DNA of 64,000 bases from Flavobacterium psychrophilum DSM 3660 = ATCC 49418 (GCF_002217405.1 NZ_MUHE01000048.1:1-64000), one strand, 5' to 3'; shown: positions 41,703 through 51,932, counted from the first letter of the stretch. Program-made: numbers and translations. Notes: generated from the sequence alone by a model not told the origin.

Positions 41703-44462
41703 TTAGTTTAAGATAATTTTCTTAGTATAATTTAATTCGTCACCTTCTATTTTTATAATATACATTCCAGATTGTAAATTATTTAAGTTGATTGTTTTTT
41801 CAACGTTAAAATCTGTGTTTTTTAATGAGTAAACAACACGGCCATTTAGATCGATAACCTGTAGGTTAACTTTTCCTGTAAACTGATTAATTTTTATGTT
41901 TACTAGTCCGTTAGATGGGTTTGGGTATATTTTTATCATATCCTTATTTTCGAAATAATTCAACCCTAATGTACAGTTTGGTCCTGCAGGTGGTTCTGTA
42001 AAATCTGCAACTTGATCCTTAATGTCAGTTGCAGAGCCATCATTGCCTCCAGCAGATGCGTTTACGCCAACACCTCTTCTTGCAAAAGTCTTCCATATCA
42101 TACAATAATTTTGACCTCCTGTTGTAGCTTCGTCGGCTGCAATAAGTCCGTCTCTTCCAGAAATAAATGTTGGGTCGCAACCTGTTAGTTTAATGCCATC
42201 TAGGACGAGTTGCATTACCTTGTTGTTTCCGCCTGTTCCGTTATAAATATTAGGGTCGTAACCATACTTGTCTATATAATTCCATGCTAAATCCCACAGT
42301 GTTGCACACCATATAGAGCCAAGTCCGTGCACATCTATCTTGTCTGTGTTTGGAGGTGTTCCAGTAGCGCCAGTGTTAAACCATTGAGCGTTTGAATCGT
42401 TATAGGTATGAGGGTTAACAGTCATATCTGTTGAATACTTGTATTTTCTAATTCCACCCCCATTTGTAGGTTGGTTTTGCGCAAAAGTTCCAATACCTTT
42501 AGCGTCATTTCTTGTATCTCCTGGTTTAATTTGCATCATTAGCCACGCCCAGTCAGACCAGCCTTCTCCCATTTGTTCTGATCCGCCTAAACAATTTCCT
42601 GATAATCTGCTTGAAATACCGTGGGTATATTCGTGGGCAATTATTCCGTTATCAAAATCGCCATCGGCATTAACGAATACTTCAGGGTTTGAGATACTTA
42701 CGTTTATGTTTCCAGAGTTCATGGCATTAATTAACGCTTCTCCGTCTGCTTGAGATATGCTTACTGCAGGAATGGTAATTGTTGCATCGTCTCCAGACAT
42801 TGATATATTGCCTGTGGTATTATTTACTATAATTACGCCAATAGCTCCTGCATTTTGTGCAAATTTTACTTTAATAGCAAAGGAACAGCCTCCGCGTCTT
42901 ATTACAGCAATTTTACCAGCTAATTCGGCTGCGTTTATTGCAGCATCGCCAGCTGTAAGGTTACATGCATTTGATGTGTCTGGAGTTGAATCTACATAAA
43001 GTACAAGACTGTTGGTTAGTGTAGCGGGTGCGACAGGTAAATTTACATGCCCATTGGTAAATGAATTATCACTTACTACATAATTTGTTCCGGCTAATGT
43101 TCCAGTATTTACTAATAAATTATTTGGCTTTTTAACATTCCAAAGATACATTTGCATTCTTGGTTTAAAACCGTCTGATGGAGTTGAAAAATTGGCATTG
43201 TTAAATTTAGCAGGGCCAACTGGTTGTGCGGGAGTAAGCCTTGTTGGTCCGTTATCTTTTGCAGATGCGTCTTGAGCTTCAGCATTTACAGCATCATTAC
43301 CGTTACCGCCTCTTCCAAAATTAGCTGTTTGAAAATTACCATTTGCTTCATTAAATCCGTATTGGTACCACACATCATGCATGATGTTGTTTTGGTAAAA
43401 TAAATTCGTTGTTGCGGCAGCTTGATATGTCGTAGCTGTAACGGCATTTCCTCCGTAAGGGAAATCAAAAGTTAAACTAGGGTATGTTCCTGATGAAGCA
43501 GTTGTGTATGTTATGGGTGTTGTTGGGTTATCATTATTTACGTCTGTATAGGCAAAAACATTATTTCCTTTCGTGTAATTGAAGGTAGTTGTAGATGCTC
43601 CAATGGTAGCAGTAGTATTGTGCCAGCCATTTGGGGAGGCTAAAGCTGTAGATTCTGGGTTGGTTTCAAGGGTTCTAGCTGCATGATTGGGGCTTTCCCA
43701 GTTCCATTTGATGACTCTGTAGTTTGTTGTTCCTGGGTTTGCGACTAATGATTTAGTGTTTTCTTTTATGAAAATTTTTGTAAACTCATTTGATTTGTCA
43801 ACCGTGTTAGTTGTTGTGTTGTGCTGTTCGAAATCACAAGAAAGAACCAAATCTTTTTCATACAAAAGTTTTCCGTTTAGAGCGTCTATTTTAACGTTCC
43901 ATAAATGATCGCCATCTTGAGAATAAAACTCATAGCTCCAGGCTAATTTTAAAGTGGTTGCGTTTGCTGCGAAATAAACCAATTGCGCATTTATAGGGTC
44001 TTCTGTTAGACGGCCATTGGTTAATTTAAATTTATTTAAATTGTTTTTAGTATCGTTAGTCTTTATTATTTGAACCGCATTAATAGGAGATTCGTTAAGT
44101 TGGGCTAAAGCTTTCGAAAAACCATCAATAACACTAATGCTAGGGTTGTCTGAGTTTGTTTTTGAAGCTATGTTTTGTATGAAGCCTTCTCCGCCTTTTA
44201 TGACTTCTCCGTTTTTTATCCAAAAATTAGAATCAGAGTTATAAATTTCAATTCCTTTGTAGCGTTGTTTTACATGGTAATTGTTTATTCCAGTAGCTTC
44301 TGAACTAAAATCATTAACAATTACAAGGTCTGAAAGGTCTTGATTGGTAAGTACAAGCTTAGAACGATTTCCGTTCATGTAGCTTTGTATTTTCTCGATA
44401 GGGGCTTGTGAAAACCCTAAAGCTGATGTTAGAAAAAAAAGCAGTAATGTAGTTTTTTTCAT
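41703..44462 (-). CDS. Secreted M36-family metalloprotease with PA domain and T9SS sorting domain (copy 2)
   Basis: A 919-residue paralogue of copy 1 with the same order of parts: signal peptide, FTP-like propeptide, M36 catalytic region, inserted PA domain, HEYTH zinc motif with EGWSDW, and C-terminal T9SS sorting domain. The two differ mainly in the stretch after the propeptide (about 215-235), scattered catalytic-region positions, and the PA domain, where copy 2 has a 5-residue longer segment (DSTPDTSNACNLTAGDAAIN). Their last 100 or so residues are nearly identical. Both keep all catalytic residues, so both should be active. The promoter and terminator are also duplicated, so each can be expressed alone. 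Confidence 0.93.
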   Translation of the reverse strand: MKKTTLLLFFLTSALGFSQAPIEKIQSYMNGNRSKLVLTNQDLSDLVIVNDFSSEATGINNYHVKQRYKGIEIYNSDSNFWIKNGEVIKGGEGFIQNIASKTNSDNPSISVIDGFSKALAQLNESPINAVQIIKTNDTKNNLNKFKLTNGRLTEDPINAQLVYFAANATTLKLAWSYEFYSQDGDHLWNVKIDALNGKLLYEKDLVLSCDFEQHNTTTNTVDKSNEFTKIFIKENTKSLVANPGTTNYRVIKWNWESPNHAARTLETNPESTALASPNGWHNTTATIGASTTTFNYTKGNNVFAYTDVNNDNPTTPITYTTASSGTYPSLTFDFPYGGNAVTATTYQAAATTNLFYQNNIMHDVWYQYGFNEANGNFQTANFGRGGNGNDAVNAEAQDASAKDNGPTRLTPAQPVGPAKFNNANFSTPSDGFKPRMQMYLWNVKKPNNLLVNTGTLAGTNYVVSDNSFTNGHVNLPVAPATLTNSLVLYVDSTPDTSNACNLTAGDAAINAAELAGKIAVIRRGGCSFAIKVKFAQNAGAIGVIIVNNTTGNISMSGDDATITIPAVSISQADGEALINAMNSGNINVSISNPEVFVNADGDFDNGIIAHEYTHGISSRLSGNCLGGSEQMGEGWSDWAWLMMQIKPGDTRNDAKGIGTFAQNQPTNGGGIRKYKYSTDMTVNPHTYNDSNAQWFNTGATGTPPNTDKIDVHGLGSIWCATLWDLAWNYIDKYGYDPNIYNGTGGNNKVMQLVLDGIKLTGCDPTFISGRDGLIAADEATTGGQNYCMIWKTFARRGVGVNASAGGNDGSATDIKDQVADFTEPPAGPNCTLGLNYFENKDMIKIYPNPSNGLVNIKINQFTGKVNLQVIDLNGRVVYSLKNTDFNVEKTINLNNLQSGMYIIKIEGDELNYTKKIILN

Positions 44463-44491
44463 TATTATATCAAATTTTGGTTAATTATTCA

Positions 44492-44499
44492 CAAATATA
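44492..44499 (-). promoter_or_regulatory. Promoter -7 box of M36 protease copy 2
   Basis: TATATTTG on the minus strand, 30 nt before the ATG, conserved with copy 1. Confidence 0.6.
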
Positions 44500-44547
44500 T
44501 AATTAATAATTAACTATGTGTTTTTTTTATGATATAAAAATGAATTT

Positions 44548-45891
44548 TTAATAATTATTAGAAGCTACGATTTTGTTGTATAATAATGCGTTACCATCTG
44601 TAAGGATAGATATAAAATGGCAAATATGTAATAACCGTTCGTATAAACTATCTTTTTCTAAATGGTATTTTTCGGGTAAAATTTTTAGTAATAAGGCATC
44701 AAAATTTGTTGCTTTTTCCTGGTAATTGTTGTTGTAAGCGGTAATAAACTTATCGAGAAGATTGTTAATGATTTGATATCCTATTAATTCTTTTTCGATA
44801 ACTTCACGACTTTGGTAAATGTTTTTTACACTTAATTTGATGATGTCGTTCATTTGGGCTTTGTATTTGCTTTTATCCATTAGTGAATACGGAAAATTTC
44901 CTGCTAATATTAGTTCTTCACTTTCAATAAATATCTTTACAGCATCATTTATTAAGCTGCCAATGGCTAAAGCACGCAAATAACTAATACGATCTTCTTT
45001 TGTGGTTAAAGTGTTGTATTTGTTAGAATCGATACTGTCTTTGACTAATTTTATTAAATACTCTAGTGCAAAATCTTCCGAAACTAATCCTAGATTCATT
45101 CCGTCCTCGAAATCGATAATCGTATAACAAATGTCATCGGCAGCTTCGACAAGATAAGCAAGAGGATGGCGTTCGTAACCCATATCGTTTCCGGTTTTAT
45201 TAGGAATCATTCCTAACTCTGTAGCAACTTCTTGAAAGAAATCTTTGTCTGTTTGAAAAAAACCGTATTTTTTATCGGCAATATTTGAAGTTGGTTTTTT
45301 AGGCAAACTTTCTTTAGGATATTTCATAAAAGCCCCTAAAACGGCATAAGTAAGTCTTAAACCTCCTGTAACACCCGGACGGCTTGCTGTTAGGACCGAA
45401 AAGCCGTTGGCATTTCCTTCAAAGTCGATTAAATCTTGCCATTGCTTATTGGTTAATTTGTCTTTAAATTGTTGTCCTTTTCCTATCGAAAAATATTCGC
45501 CAATAGCTTTTTCGCCCGAATGTCCGAATGGCGGATTGCCAATATCATGAGCTAAGCAAGCCGCAGCGACTATAGCTCCAAAATCGTTTGCTTGATACCC
45601 ATGTATTTCTTGAAGGTGAGGATATTTTTCGATTATTTTTTTACCAACCAATCGACCTATAGATCGTCCAACTACCGAAACCTCTAAACTATGGGTTAGT
45701 CTGGTGTGTACAAAATCTGTTTTAGAAAGCGGAATCACTTGTGTTTTATCTTGTAAACTGCGAAAAGCGGCCGAAAAAATAATTCGATCATAATCGACCT
45801 CAAAACCCAAACGGGTGTCATCTTGTTCTTTTCGTAATCGTTTGCTTGTGTCGCCTTGGCGTTTTAATGATAATAATTGTTCCCAGTTCAT
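44548..45891 (-). CDS. dgt: Deoxyguanosinetriphosphate triphosphohydrolase (dGTPase, HD family)
   Basis: Hydrolyses dGTP (or dNTPs) to deoxynucleoside and triphosphate, affecting dNTP pools. The 447-residue protein has the N-terminal RSLQDKTQVIPLS and HTRLTHSLEVS segments (about 44-75), the HD motif in CLAHDIGNPPFGHSGE (about 113-128) and the later metal-ligand region EAADDICYTIIDFEDG (about 250-265). This is the type with a large helical insertion. Some HD-family dNTPases act in phage defence, but isolated housekeeping copies like this are common. Confidence 0.92.
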   Translation of the reverse strand: MNWEQLLSLKRQGDTSKRLRKEQDDTRLGFEVDYDRIIFSAAFRSLQDKTQVIPLSKTDFVHTRLTHSLEVSVVGRSIGRLVGKKIIEKYPHLQEIHGYQANDFGAIVAAACLAHDIGNPPFGHSGEKAIGEYFSIGKGQQFKDKLTNKQWQDLIDFEGNANGFSVLTASRPGVTGGLRLTYAVLGAFMKYPKESLPKKPTSNIADKKYGFFQTDKDFFQEVATELGMIPNKTGNDMGYERHPLAYLVEAADDICYTIIDFEDGMNLGLVSEDFALEYLIKLVKDSIDSNKYNTLTTKEDRISYLRALAIGSLINDAVKIFIESEELILAGNFPYSLMDKSKYKAQMNDIIKLSVKNIYQSREVIEKELIGYQIINNLLDKFITAYNNNYQEKATNFDALLLKILPEKYHLEKDSLYERLLHICHFISILTDGNALLYNKIVASNNY

Positions 45892-46036
45892 TTGGTTTTG
45901 TTTTATGTTTGTCTGCTTTACAGACTCGTTTTTTAGCCCAGATTTACAGATTTTAAAATATAATAATTAATGTTGCCAAATTTATAATTAGCATTAAATT
46001 AGTCTTATATCATATAATTTGTAATAAAATATTTTT

Positions 46037-47347
46037 TTATTCTTTAGTAAAAAGATATTGTCCGGCACCTTGTTTTAAGGTCATGCTTTTTGTGTCGAAA
46101 ATAAGTTTTATTCCCGCTGGATCAAATACAAATTCGGTTTCACTAATTGGGTTTAAAGCAAATGAATTTTGACCGGTGCCTTGTGCCGTTAATTCTCCTT
46201 TGTCGATTTTGATGGTGATTTTGATAGGCAATTGTGCCGATGCGTAAATGCCTTGATAACTTGCTAATTTGTCTTTAGGAACTTCAAAGGTGGTTAAATT
46301 AGGGAATTGATACGGCATTTTGTAATAAATACTCAAAATACCCATCATAATATCGTTTCGGTTGTAATTATCGCCATTTACAATAAGTGAAATTCCTGTT
46401 TTTTCTGTTGGATAATACCCTACAACAGCACGAAAACCTTCTATCCCACCGGTATGACCATAAAATTTTCTTTCACCAAAAGGAAAGGCAACCAATCCTT
46501 TTCCGTAAGATTGTTCGAGTTTTATCATCTCATCTACAGAAGTTTTCTTTAATAATAAACCATTAAAAATGGCCTCTAGAAAAAGGGTCAAATCTCCGGT
46601 GGTAGCGGCAATATTTCCTGCGCCAAAAGCTTGTGAGAGATCCCATTCTTTATTAATAGTCCATTTTTTGTTAGTATAATTATAAGAATAACTTTCGTTT
46701 TTTGTTGGGTCTGTATTGGTTGCAATCGATGTGTTTTGCAATTGTAGTTTGTTTGTAATTCTTTCCTCAAGATTGGTTGCGTACTCTTTTTTAGTCACCT
46801 CTTCTAATATTTTGCCTAATATATAATAGTTAGAATTACTGTATTCGAATTTAGTATTGGGTTCGAAAACTGGTTTGTAACCTGAAATTTTTGCAATCAT
46901 TTCTTCTTTTGATACTTTTTGGTAAACATTTACAGTCGAATCTCCATTAATAAAATCTAAAATACCCGTGCGATGATGCAATAAATCATGAATCGTGATT
47001 TTAGTAGCATTTGGAATTTGGGGGTAAAATTTAGATAATTTCGAGTCTAGTTTCAACTTTTTTTCTTCGATTAATTGCATAATCATTACGGCAGTAAATG
47101 TTTTTGTAATGGAGCCTATTTTGTATTTGGTGTTTTTATTGGCACTCAAATTATTTTCTACATTAGCAAAACCATACGCTTTTTCGAATACTACATTTCC
47201 TGCTTGGCGAATGCAAACTTGCCCCATAAATTTTTTGTTTTGATTTAAATAAACCAGCAAACTATCTATTTTGTCGAAACGTGTTTTTTGTTGTGCCGAA
47301 AGCGATAATGAGAATATAAATACTAATAATAAGATTGTTTTTTTCAT
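46037..47347 (-). CDS. Exported serine hydrolase of the beta-lactamase/penicillin-binding-protein fold
   Basis: A 436-residue protein with signal peptide MKKTILLLVFIFSLSLSAQ. The class C beta-lactamase-like domain (about 20-340) has the active-site SxxK in GSITKTFTAVM (about 78-88), the YxN motif in EYSNSNYYILG (about 168-178) and GHTGGIEGF in place of KTG (about 295-303). A C-terminal lipocalin-like beta domain (about 350-436) is common in this group. Likely an esterase, D-aminopeptidase or transpeptidase-like enzyme of the periplasm; true beta-lactamase activity is not implied. Confidence 0.87.
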   Translation of the reverse strand: MKKTILLLVFIFSLSLSAQQKTRFDKIDSLLVYLNQNKKFMGQVCIRQAGNVVFEKAYGFANVENNLSANKNTKYKIGSITKTFTAVMIMQLIEEKKLKLDSKLSKFYPQIPNATKITIHDLLHHRTGILDFINGDSTVNVYQKVSKEEMIAKISGYKPVFEPNTKFEYSNSNYYILGKILEEVTKKEYATNLEERITNKLQLQNTSIATNTDPTKNESYSYNYTNKKWTINKEWDLSQAFGAGNIAATTGDLTLFLEAIFNGLLLKKTSVDEMIKLEQSYGKGLVAFPFGERKFYGHTGGIEGFRAVVGYYPTEKTGISLIVNGDNYNRNDIMMGILSIYYKMPYQFPNLTTFEVPKDKLASYQGIYASAQLPIKITIKIDKGELTAQGTGQNSFALNPISETEFVFDPAGIKLIFDTKSMTLKQGAGQYLFTKE

Positions 47348-47374
47348 AATATATTTGATCTTGAAAAATATTAA

Positions 47375-50221
47375 TTAATGCGCTTCTAACCAGTTTTTGC
47401 CAATTCCAATTTCAACATCTAACGGAACATCTATTTTAAAGGCGTTTTCCATTTCGTATTTTATCATCGGTTGAATTTTTTCTAATTCAGAATTATGAAC
47501 ATCAAAAACCAATTCGTCATGTACTTGCAATAACATTTTCGATTGCCAGTTTTCTTGGGTTAGTTTTTTGTGAATATTAATCATCGCAATTTTAATAATA
47601 TCGGCCGCAGAGCCTTGAATAGGTGCGTTTACAGCATTTCGTTCGGCACCACTTTTTACCATCATATTGGCCGAATTAATATCTTTTAAATAGCGTCTTC
47701 TTCCCAAAACAGTTTGTACATAGCCGTTTTCTCTAGCGAAATCTACTTGGTTGGACATGTACGATTTTAGTTTCGGATACGTTGCATAATAGGCATCAAT
47801 TAACTCTGCGCTTTCTTTTCTTGAAAGTGAGGTTTGATTAGAAAGCCCAAAAGCCGAAACGCCATAAATAATTCCGAAATTTACCGTTTTAGCATTGCTT
47901 CGTTGTTCTTTTGTAACGTCTTCTAATGCAACATTAAATACTTTTGCAGCGGTGCTTTTGTGAATGTCTTGGTTGTTTTGAAAAGCTGCAATCATGTTTT
48001 CTTCACCAGATAAAGCGGCAATAATTCGTAGCTCTATTTGCGAATAATCGGCAGAAATTAACGTGTAATTTTCATTGCGAGGAATAAAGGCTTTTCGAAT
48101 TAATCGTCCTCTTTCGGTTCGCACAGGAATATTTTGTAAGTTAGGATTGTTAGAGCTTAAACGACCAGTTGCAGCAACAGTTTGCATATAATCTGTGTGT
48201 ACACGTCCTGTTTTTTTATCTACTTGGTTGGGTAAGGCATCAATATAAGTGCTTTGTAATTTTACCATTTGGCGCCATTCTAAAATGTCTTTTACAATTG
48301 GATTGTCATTGGCTAAATAGCTTAAAATTTCTTCGCCAGTGGCATATTGCCCTGTTTTGGTTTTCTTTTGTTTTGCTCCGCCAATTTTCATCTTGTCAAA
48401 TAAAACATCGCCGAGTTGTTTGGGTGAAGCCAAATTAAATTTCTCCCCTGCGGTTTCGTATATTTTTTGTTCTAGCGCATTGCTTTCGAGGGCCATTTCT
48501 GCCGACATCGATTTTAAAAACGGAACGTCGAGATTAATTCCTTCTAATTCCATGGCTGCCAAAACAGGAATTAGCGGAATTTCTATTTCTTCAAAAAGTT
48601 TTTTGGTTTCTGCTTTGTCAAGAATTGGACTAAAATTTTGTTTCAACTGATAGGTAATATCAGCATCTTCGGCAGCGTATTCTTTAATTTCTTCTAAAGA
48701 AACGTCACGCATCGATTTTTGATTTTTGCCTTTTTTGCCAATTAAATCTTCAATCGATTTTGGCGAATATTTTAAATAGGTTTCACTTAAAACATCCATA
48801 TTATGACGCATATCTGGATTAATCAGATAATGTGCAATCATGGTATCGAATAATTTTCCTTTGATTTGAACTCCGTAATGCGAAAGGATTTTTAAATCAT
48901 ATTTGATGTTTTGACCAATTTTCTCGATGCTTTCACTTTCGAAAAAAGGTTTAAATTTGTCTGCCAAAACTTGTGCGTCTTCTTGGTTTTCTGGAAAAGG
49001 AACATAAAAAGCTTTTCCTTTTTCGAAAGAAAATGACATTCCAACCAATTGGGCATTTAAGGCATCAATTCCGGTAGTCTCAGTATCGAAACATACTGAA
49101 GTTTGATTGAGTAGGTTTTGAAGTAGTAATTTTACAGCAAAATCGCCTTCAATACTTTGGTAAAAATGTTCTGTGTTTTCTAATTTTGCATAATGAGAGT
49201 CTGTTTTTATTTCGCCACTTTCTTGGTCCGAAAAACCAAATAAATCGAATTGGTCTTCGTTGGTTTTTTTAGCCACAGTTTTTTTCTGAATTTGACTATT
49301 GTCATTTTCATTAGTGTCAATTTCGTCATAATCTTTTCCTGTTCCAAAATATTTGTCAAACTGTGTTTTCATTTGCCTAAATTCTAATTCTTGAAACAGT
49401 TCATCTGTTTTTTCGACATCAGGTTTAGATAATTCGTAAGTAGAAGCGTTGAAGGTTACAGGACAATCTAGTAATATTGTAGCGAGTTTCTTAGATAAGA
49501 TTCCTTTTTCTTTATTGGCTTCAATTTTGTCTTTAATTGCTCCTTTTAATTGGTGTGTATTGGCTAAAAGGTTTTCTATCGATCCGTATTCTTTTAGGAA
49601 TTTTTTTGCTGTTTTTTCGCCAACACCTGGTAATCCTGGAATGTTATCGGCGGCATCGCCCATCATTCCTAGAAAATCAATAACTTGTTCAGGTCTTTCT
49701 ATTTCGAATTTTGCTAAAACTTCTGGAACTCCCCAAATTTCTATATCGTTACCCATACGCGCGGGTTTGTACATAAAAATATTTTCTGAAACCAATTGTG
49801 CAAAATCCTTATCTGGCGTAACCATATATACTTTAAAATCTTCTTTTTCGGCTTGTTTTGCTAAGGTACCTATTAAATCATCTGCTTCAAAACCTGCCAC
49901 TTCAATAATAGGAATGTGCATGGCTTTTAGTAAATCTTGTATGTACGGAACGGCAATTTTTATGGCTTCGGGCGTTTCGTCTCGATGCGCTTTGTATTCT
50001 TGGTACATTTCGTATCGGTAGGTGCTGCCGCCTTTGTCGAAAGCTACGGCTAAATGGTCTGGTTTTTCCCGTTTTATAACATCCATTAAGGCATTCATAA
50101 AGCCCATAATGGCAGAGGTATCCATGCCTTTTGAGTTAATTCTTGGGTTTTTTATAAAGGCAAAATAACCACGAAATATTAAAGCGTAAGCATCTAGAAG
50201 GTAAAGGCGTTTTTGTGACAT
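47375..50221 (-). CDS. polA: DNA polymerase I
   Basis: Repair and Okazaki-fragment polymerase. The 948-residue protein has a 5' nuclease domain (about 1-295: FDKGGSTYRYEMY, EADDLIGTLA, TPDKDFAQLV, GLPGVGEKTA), a 3'-5' exonuclease domain (about 350-540) that keeps the metal ligands in CFDTETTGID and YAAEDADITYQL, and the polymerase domain (about 560-948) with motif A DYSQIELRIIA, motif B around RSNAKTVNFGIIYG and motif C QVHDELVFDV. Full length, with all three activities predicted. Divergent from the metallophosphoesterase gene at 50348. Confidence 0.97.
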   Translation of the reverse strand: MSQKRLYLLDAYALIFRGYFAFIKNPRINSKGMDTSAIMGFMNALMDVIKREKPDHLAVAFDKGGSTYRYEMYQEYKAHRDETPEAIKIAVPYIQDLLKAMHIPIIEVAGFEADDLIGTLAKQAEKEDFKVYMVTPDKDFAQLVSENIFMYKPARMGNDIEIWGVPEVLAKFEIERPEQVIDFLGMMGDAADNIPGLPGVGEKTAKKFLKEYGSIENLLANTHQLKGAIKDKIEANKEKGILSKKLATILLDCPVTFNASTYELSKPDVEKTDELFQELEFRQMKTQFDKYFGTGKDYDEIDTNENDNSQIQKKTVAKKTNEDQFDLFGFSDQESGEIKTDSHYAKLENTEHFYQSIEGDFAVKLLLQNLLNQTSVCFDTETTGIDALNAQLVGMSFSFEKGKAFYVPFPENQEDAQVLADKFKPFFESESIEKIGQNIKYDLKILSHYGVQIKGKLFDTMIAHYLINPDMRHNMDVLSETYLKYSPKSIEDLIGKKGKNQKSMRDVSLEEIKEYAAEDADITYQLKQNFSPILDKAETKKLFEEIEIPLIPVLAAMELEGINLDVPFLKSMSAEMALESNALEQKIYETAGEKFNLASPKQLGDVLFDKMKIGGAKQKKTKTGQYATGEEILSYLANDNPIVKDILEWRQMVKLQSTYIDALPNQVDKKTGRVHTDYMQTVAATGRLSSNNPNLQNIPVRTERGRLIRKAFIPRNENYTLISADYSQIELRIIAALSGEENMIAAFQNNQDIHKSTAAKVFNVALEDVTKEQRSNAKTVNFGIIYGVSAFGLSNQTSLSRKESAELIDAYYATYPKLKSYMSNQVDFARENGYVQTVLGRRRYLKDINSANMMVKSGAERNAVNAPIQGSAADIIKIAMINIHKKLTQENWQSKMLLQVHDELVFDVHNSELEKIQPMIKYEMENAFKIDVPLDVEIGIGKNWLEAH

Positions 50222-50347
50222 GTACTAAAATGTTTTTACTGTAAAAATAAACATTCGAGTAGTATTTTTTCTGTTTTAGTTAAAATTTGATTAACAAAAT
50301 TACTTTGCTTTAACTTTCTTCGTTATTTTGTGCAAAATTTAACCAAA

Positions 50348-51586
50348 ATGTTTATCCGTTTCATTATCGTATTTTTTATACTTCTTTTTGTAGAAGTATA
50401 TTCTTATCAGGCATTTAAAATCATTATTAAAACCAAATGGGTTTTGCAAACCTATCTTATTATTAGTGTTCTAGTCTTGTTTTATGTAATATATCATGTG
50501 TTGCAATTTGATCGTAAAATTGGGCAAACTCAGCAAACTTTATTCACGATTGGTTTGTTTTTGTTGGTTTATATCCCAAAAATAGTCTTGTCTTTGTTCG
50601 TGTTTGGAGAAGATCTTTTTAGAGTTGGTGCTGGAGTTGTTAATCATTTTATGGGCAATAAAGAGGACGATTTAGGTTTTTTAGGGTCAAGACGAAAATT
50701 TGTGAGTCAAATAGGATTAGGATTGGCTGCTGTCCCATTTTTGTCATTAATTTACGGAATGACCATTGGGAAATATAATTTTAAAGTCATCAAACAAAAT
50801 ATATATTTTCCAGATTTACCCGATGCTTTCGATGGCTTTACGATAACTCATATTTCAGATATTCACAGTGGAAGTTTTGATAACCCTGAGAAAATAAATT
50901 ACGCTATCGATTTAATTAATGAACAAAAATCTGACATATTATTATTTACGGGCGATATCGTAAATGCCAAAGCAGAGGAAATGCATCCGTGGATTGAAAC
51001 TTTTAATAGATTAGAAAAACCAGCTTTTGGTAAATTTTCAGTCCTTGGAAATCATGATTATGGTGCTTATATAGATTGGGATTCTGAAACTGAAAAAGCC
51101 AAAAATTTTATTGATATAAAAGATTTACACCGCCAAATAGATTTTAAATTATTGTTAAATGAACAGGTGAAAATTAAAAAAGGAAACGATGCGTTTTCTT
51201 TGATTGGTGTAGAAAACTGGGGAAAGCATTTTGGTGCCTTTGGTGATATAGACAAAGCATTAGAAGGGGTTTCTACTTCAGATTTTAAAATATTAATGAG
51301 TCACGACCCAAGCCATTGGGAAGAAATTGTAAAAAATCACAAAAAAAACATACAACTTACCTTATCTGGGCACACACACGGAATGCAGTTTGGGATCGAA
51401 ATTCCGGGTTGGTTTAAATGGAGTTTAGCACAATATATGTACAAACAATGGGCCGGTTTATACGAAAATGTAGGCAGGTATATTTATGTAAATCGGGGTT
51501 TTGGGTTTCATGCCTATCCTGGTCGGGTAGGAGTTATGCCAGAAATAACGGTAATTCGTTTAAAAAAAGGGCAAAATGTAGCTTAA
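50348..51586 (+). CDS. Membrane-anchored metallophosphoesterase
   Basis: A 412-residue protein with several N-terminal membrane segments (about 1-20, 28-52, 66-95 and around 130) and a C-terminal calcineurin-like phosphoesterase domain (about 155-400). Metal-binding motifs are in order: THISDIHSG, LFTGDIVNA, LGNHDYG, then LSGHTHGMQFG. This is the YkuE-like architecture of membrane metallophosphoesterases, some of which act on lipid phosphates; the substrate here is unknown. Start 50348 was chosen because the first in-frame upstream codons are not conserved-looking. A separate promoter follows for the next gene. Confidence 0.9.
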   Translation: MFIRFIIVFFILLFVEVYSYQAFKIIIKTKWVLQTYLIISVLVLFYVIYHVLQFDRKIGQTQQTLFTIGLFLLVYIPKIVLSLFVFGEDLFRVGAGVVNHFMGNKEDDLGFLGSRRKFVSQIGLGLAAVPFLSLIYGMTIGKYNFKVIKQNIYFPDLPDAFDGFTITHISDIHSGSFDNPEKINYAIDLINEQKSDILLFTGDIVNAKAEEMHPWIETFNRLEKPAFGKFSVLGNHDYGAYIDWDSETEKAKNFIDIKDLHRQIDFKLLLNEQVKIKKGNDAFSLIGVENWGKHFGAFGDIDKALEGVSTSDFKILMSHDPSHWEEIVKNHKKNIQLTLSGHTHGMQFGIEIPGWFKWSLAQYMYKQWAGLYENVGRYIYVNRGFGFHAYPGRVGVMPEITVIRLKKGQNVA

Positions 51587-51600
51587 TATACTAAAAAGAC

Positions 51601-51608
51601 TATATTTG
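51601..51608 (+). promoter_or_regulatory. Promoter -7 box of the Cys-less thioredoxin-fold gene
   Basis: TATATTTG, 28 nt before the ATG and 15 nt after the metallophosphoesterase stop, so the small gene has its own promoter. Confidence 0.6.
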
Positions 51609-51635
51609 TATAACAAAGTTTAATAAAATTATACT

Positions 51636-51932
51636 ATGTCAAAGTTTGGAGAACTAATAAATGCTCAAATTCCTGTTCTAATCGATTTTTATACAGACTG
51701 GAATGAATCTTCACAATCGATGGATCCCGTGATAAAAGATGTAGCCGCTGCACTTGGCGACAAAGCCAAAGTGATAAAAATAGATGTAGACAAAAACCAA
51801 GAACTAGCCGAAGCACTTCGTATAAAAGGTTTGCCTACACTTATGATTTATAAAGACGGACAAATGATGTGGAGGCAATCTGGGGAGCTAGATGCAAATA
51901 CCATTATTACCTTGGTTCAGGAACAATTATAG
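51636..51932 (+). CDS. Thioredoxin-fold protein lacking the CxxC active site
   Basis: A 98-residue protein with the thioredoxin layout: PVLIDFYTDW leading into the active-site loop, KVIKIDVDKNQELAEAL, the cis-proline loop IKGLPTLMIYKDGQ and a final helix. Where thioredoxin has WCGPC, this has WNESSQS (about residues 22-28), so both cysteines are replaced. It cannot perform dithiol chemistry and has no Cys at all. It may act as a binding or chaperone-like thioredoxin-fold protein. It has its own promoter, keeps the fold residues and is intact, which argues that it is maintained for a function. Family certain by fold; role unknown. Confidence 0.85.
   Translation: MSKFGELINAQIPVLIDFYTDWNESSQSMDPVIKDVAAALGDKAKVIKIDVDKNQELAEALRIKGLPTLMIYKDGQMMWRQSGELDANTIITLVQEQL

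Noticed and set aside
44548..45891. dGTPase as an antiphage defence gene
   Set aside because: It stands among housekeeping genes without mobile or defence neighbours, so the ordinary nucleotide-pool role is more likely.
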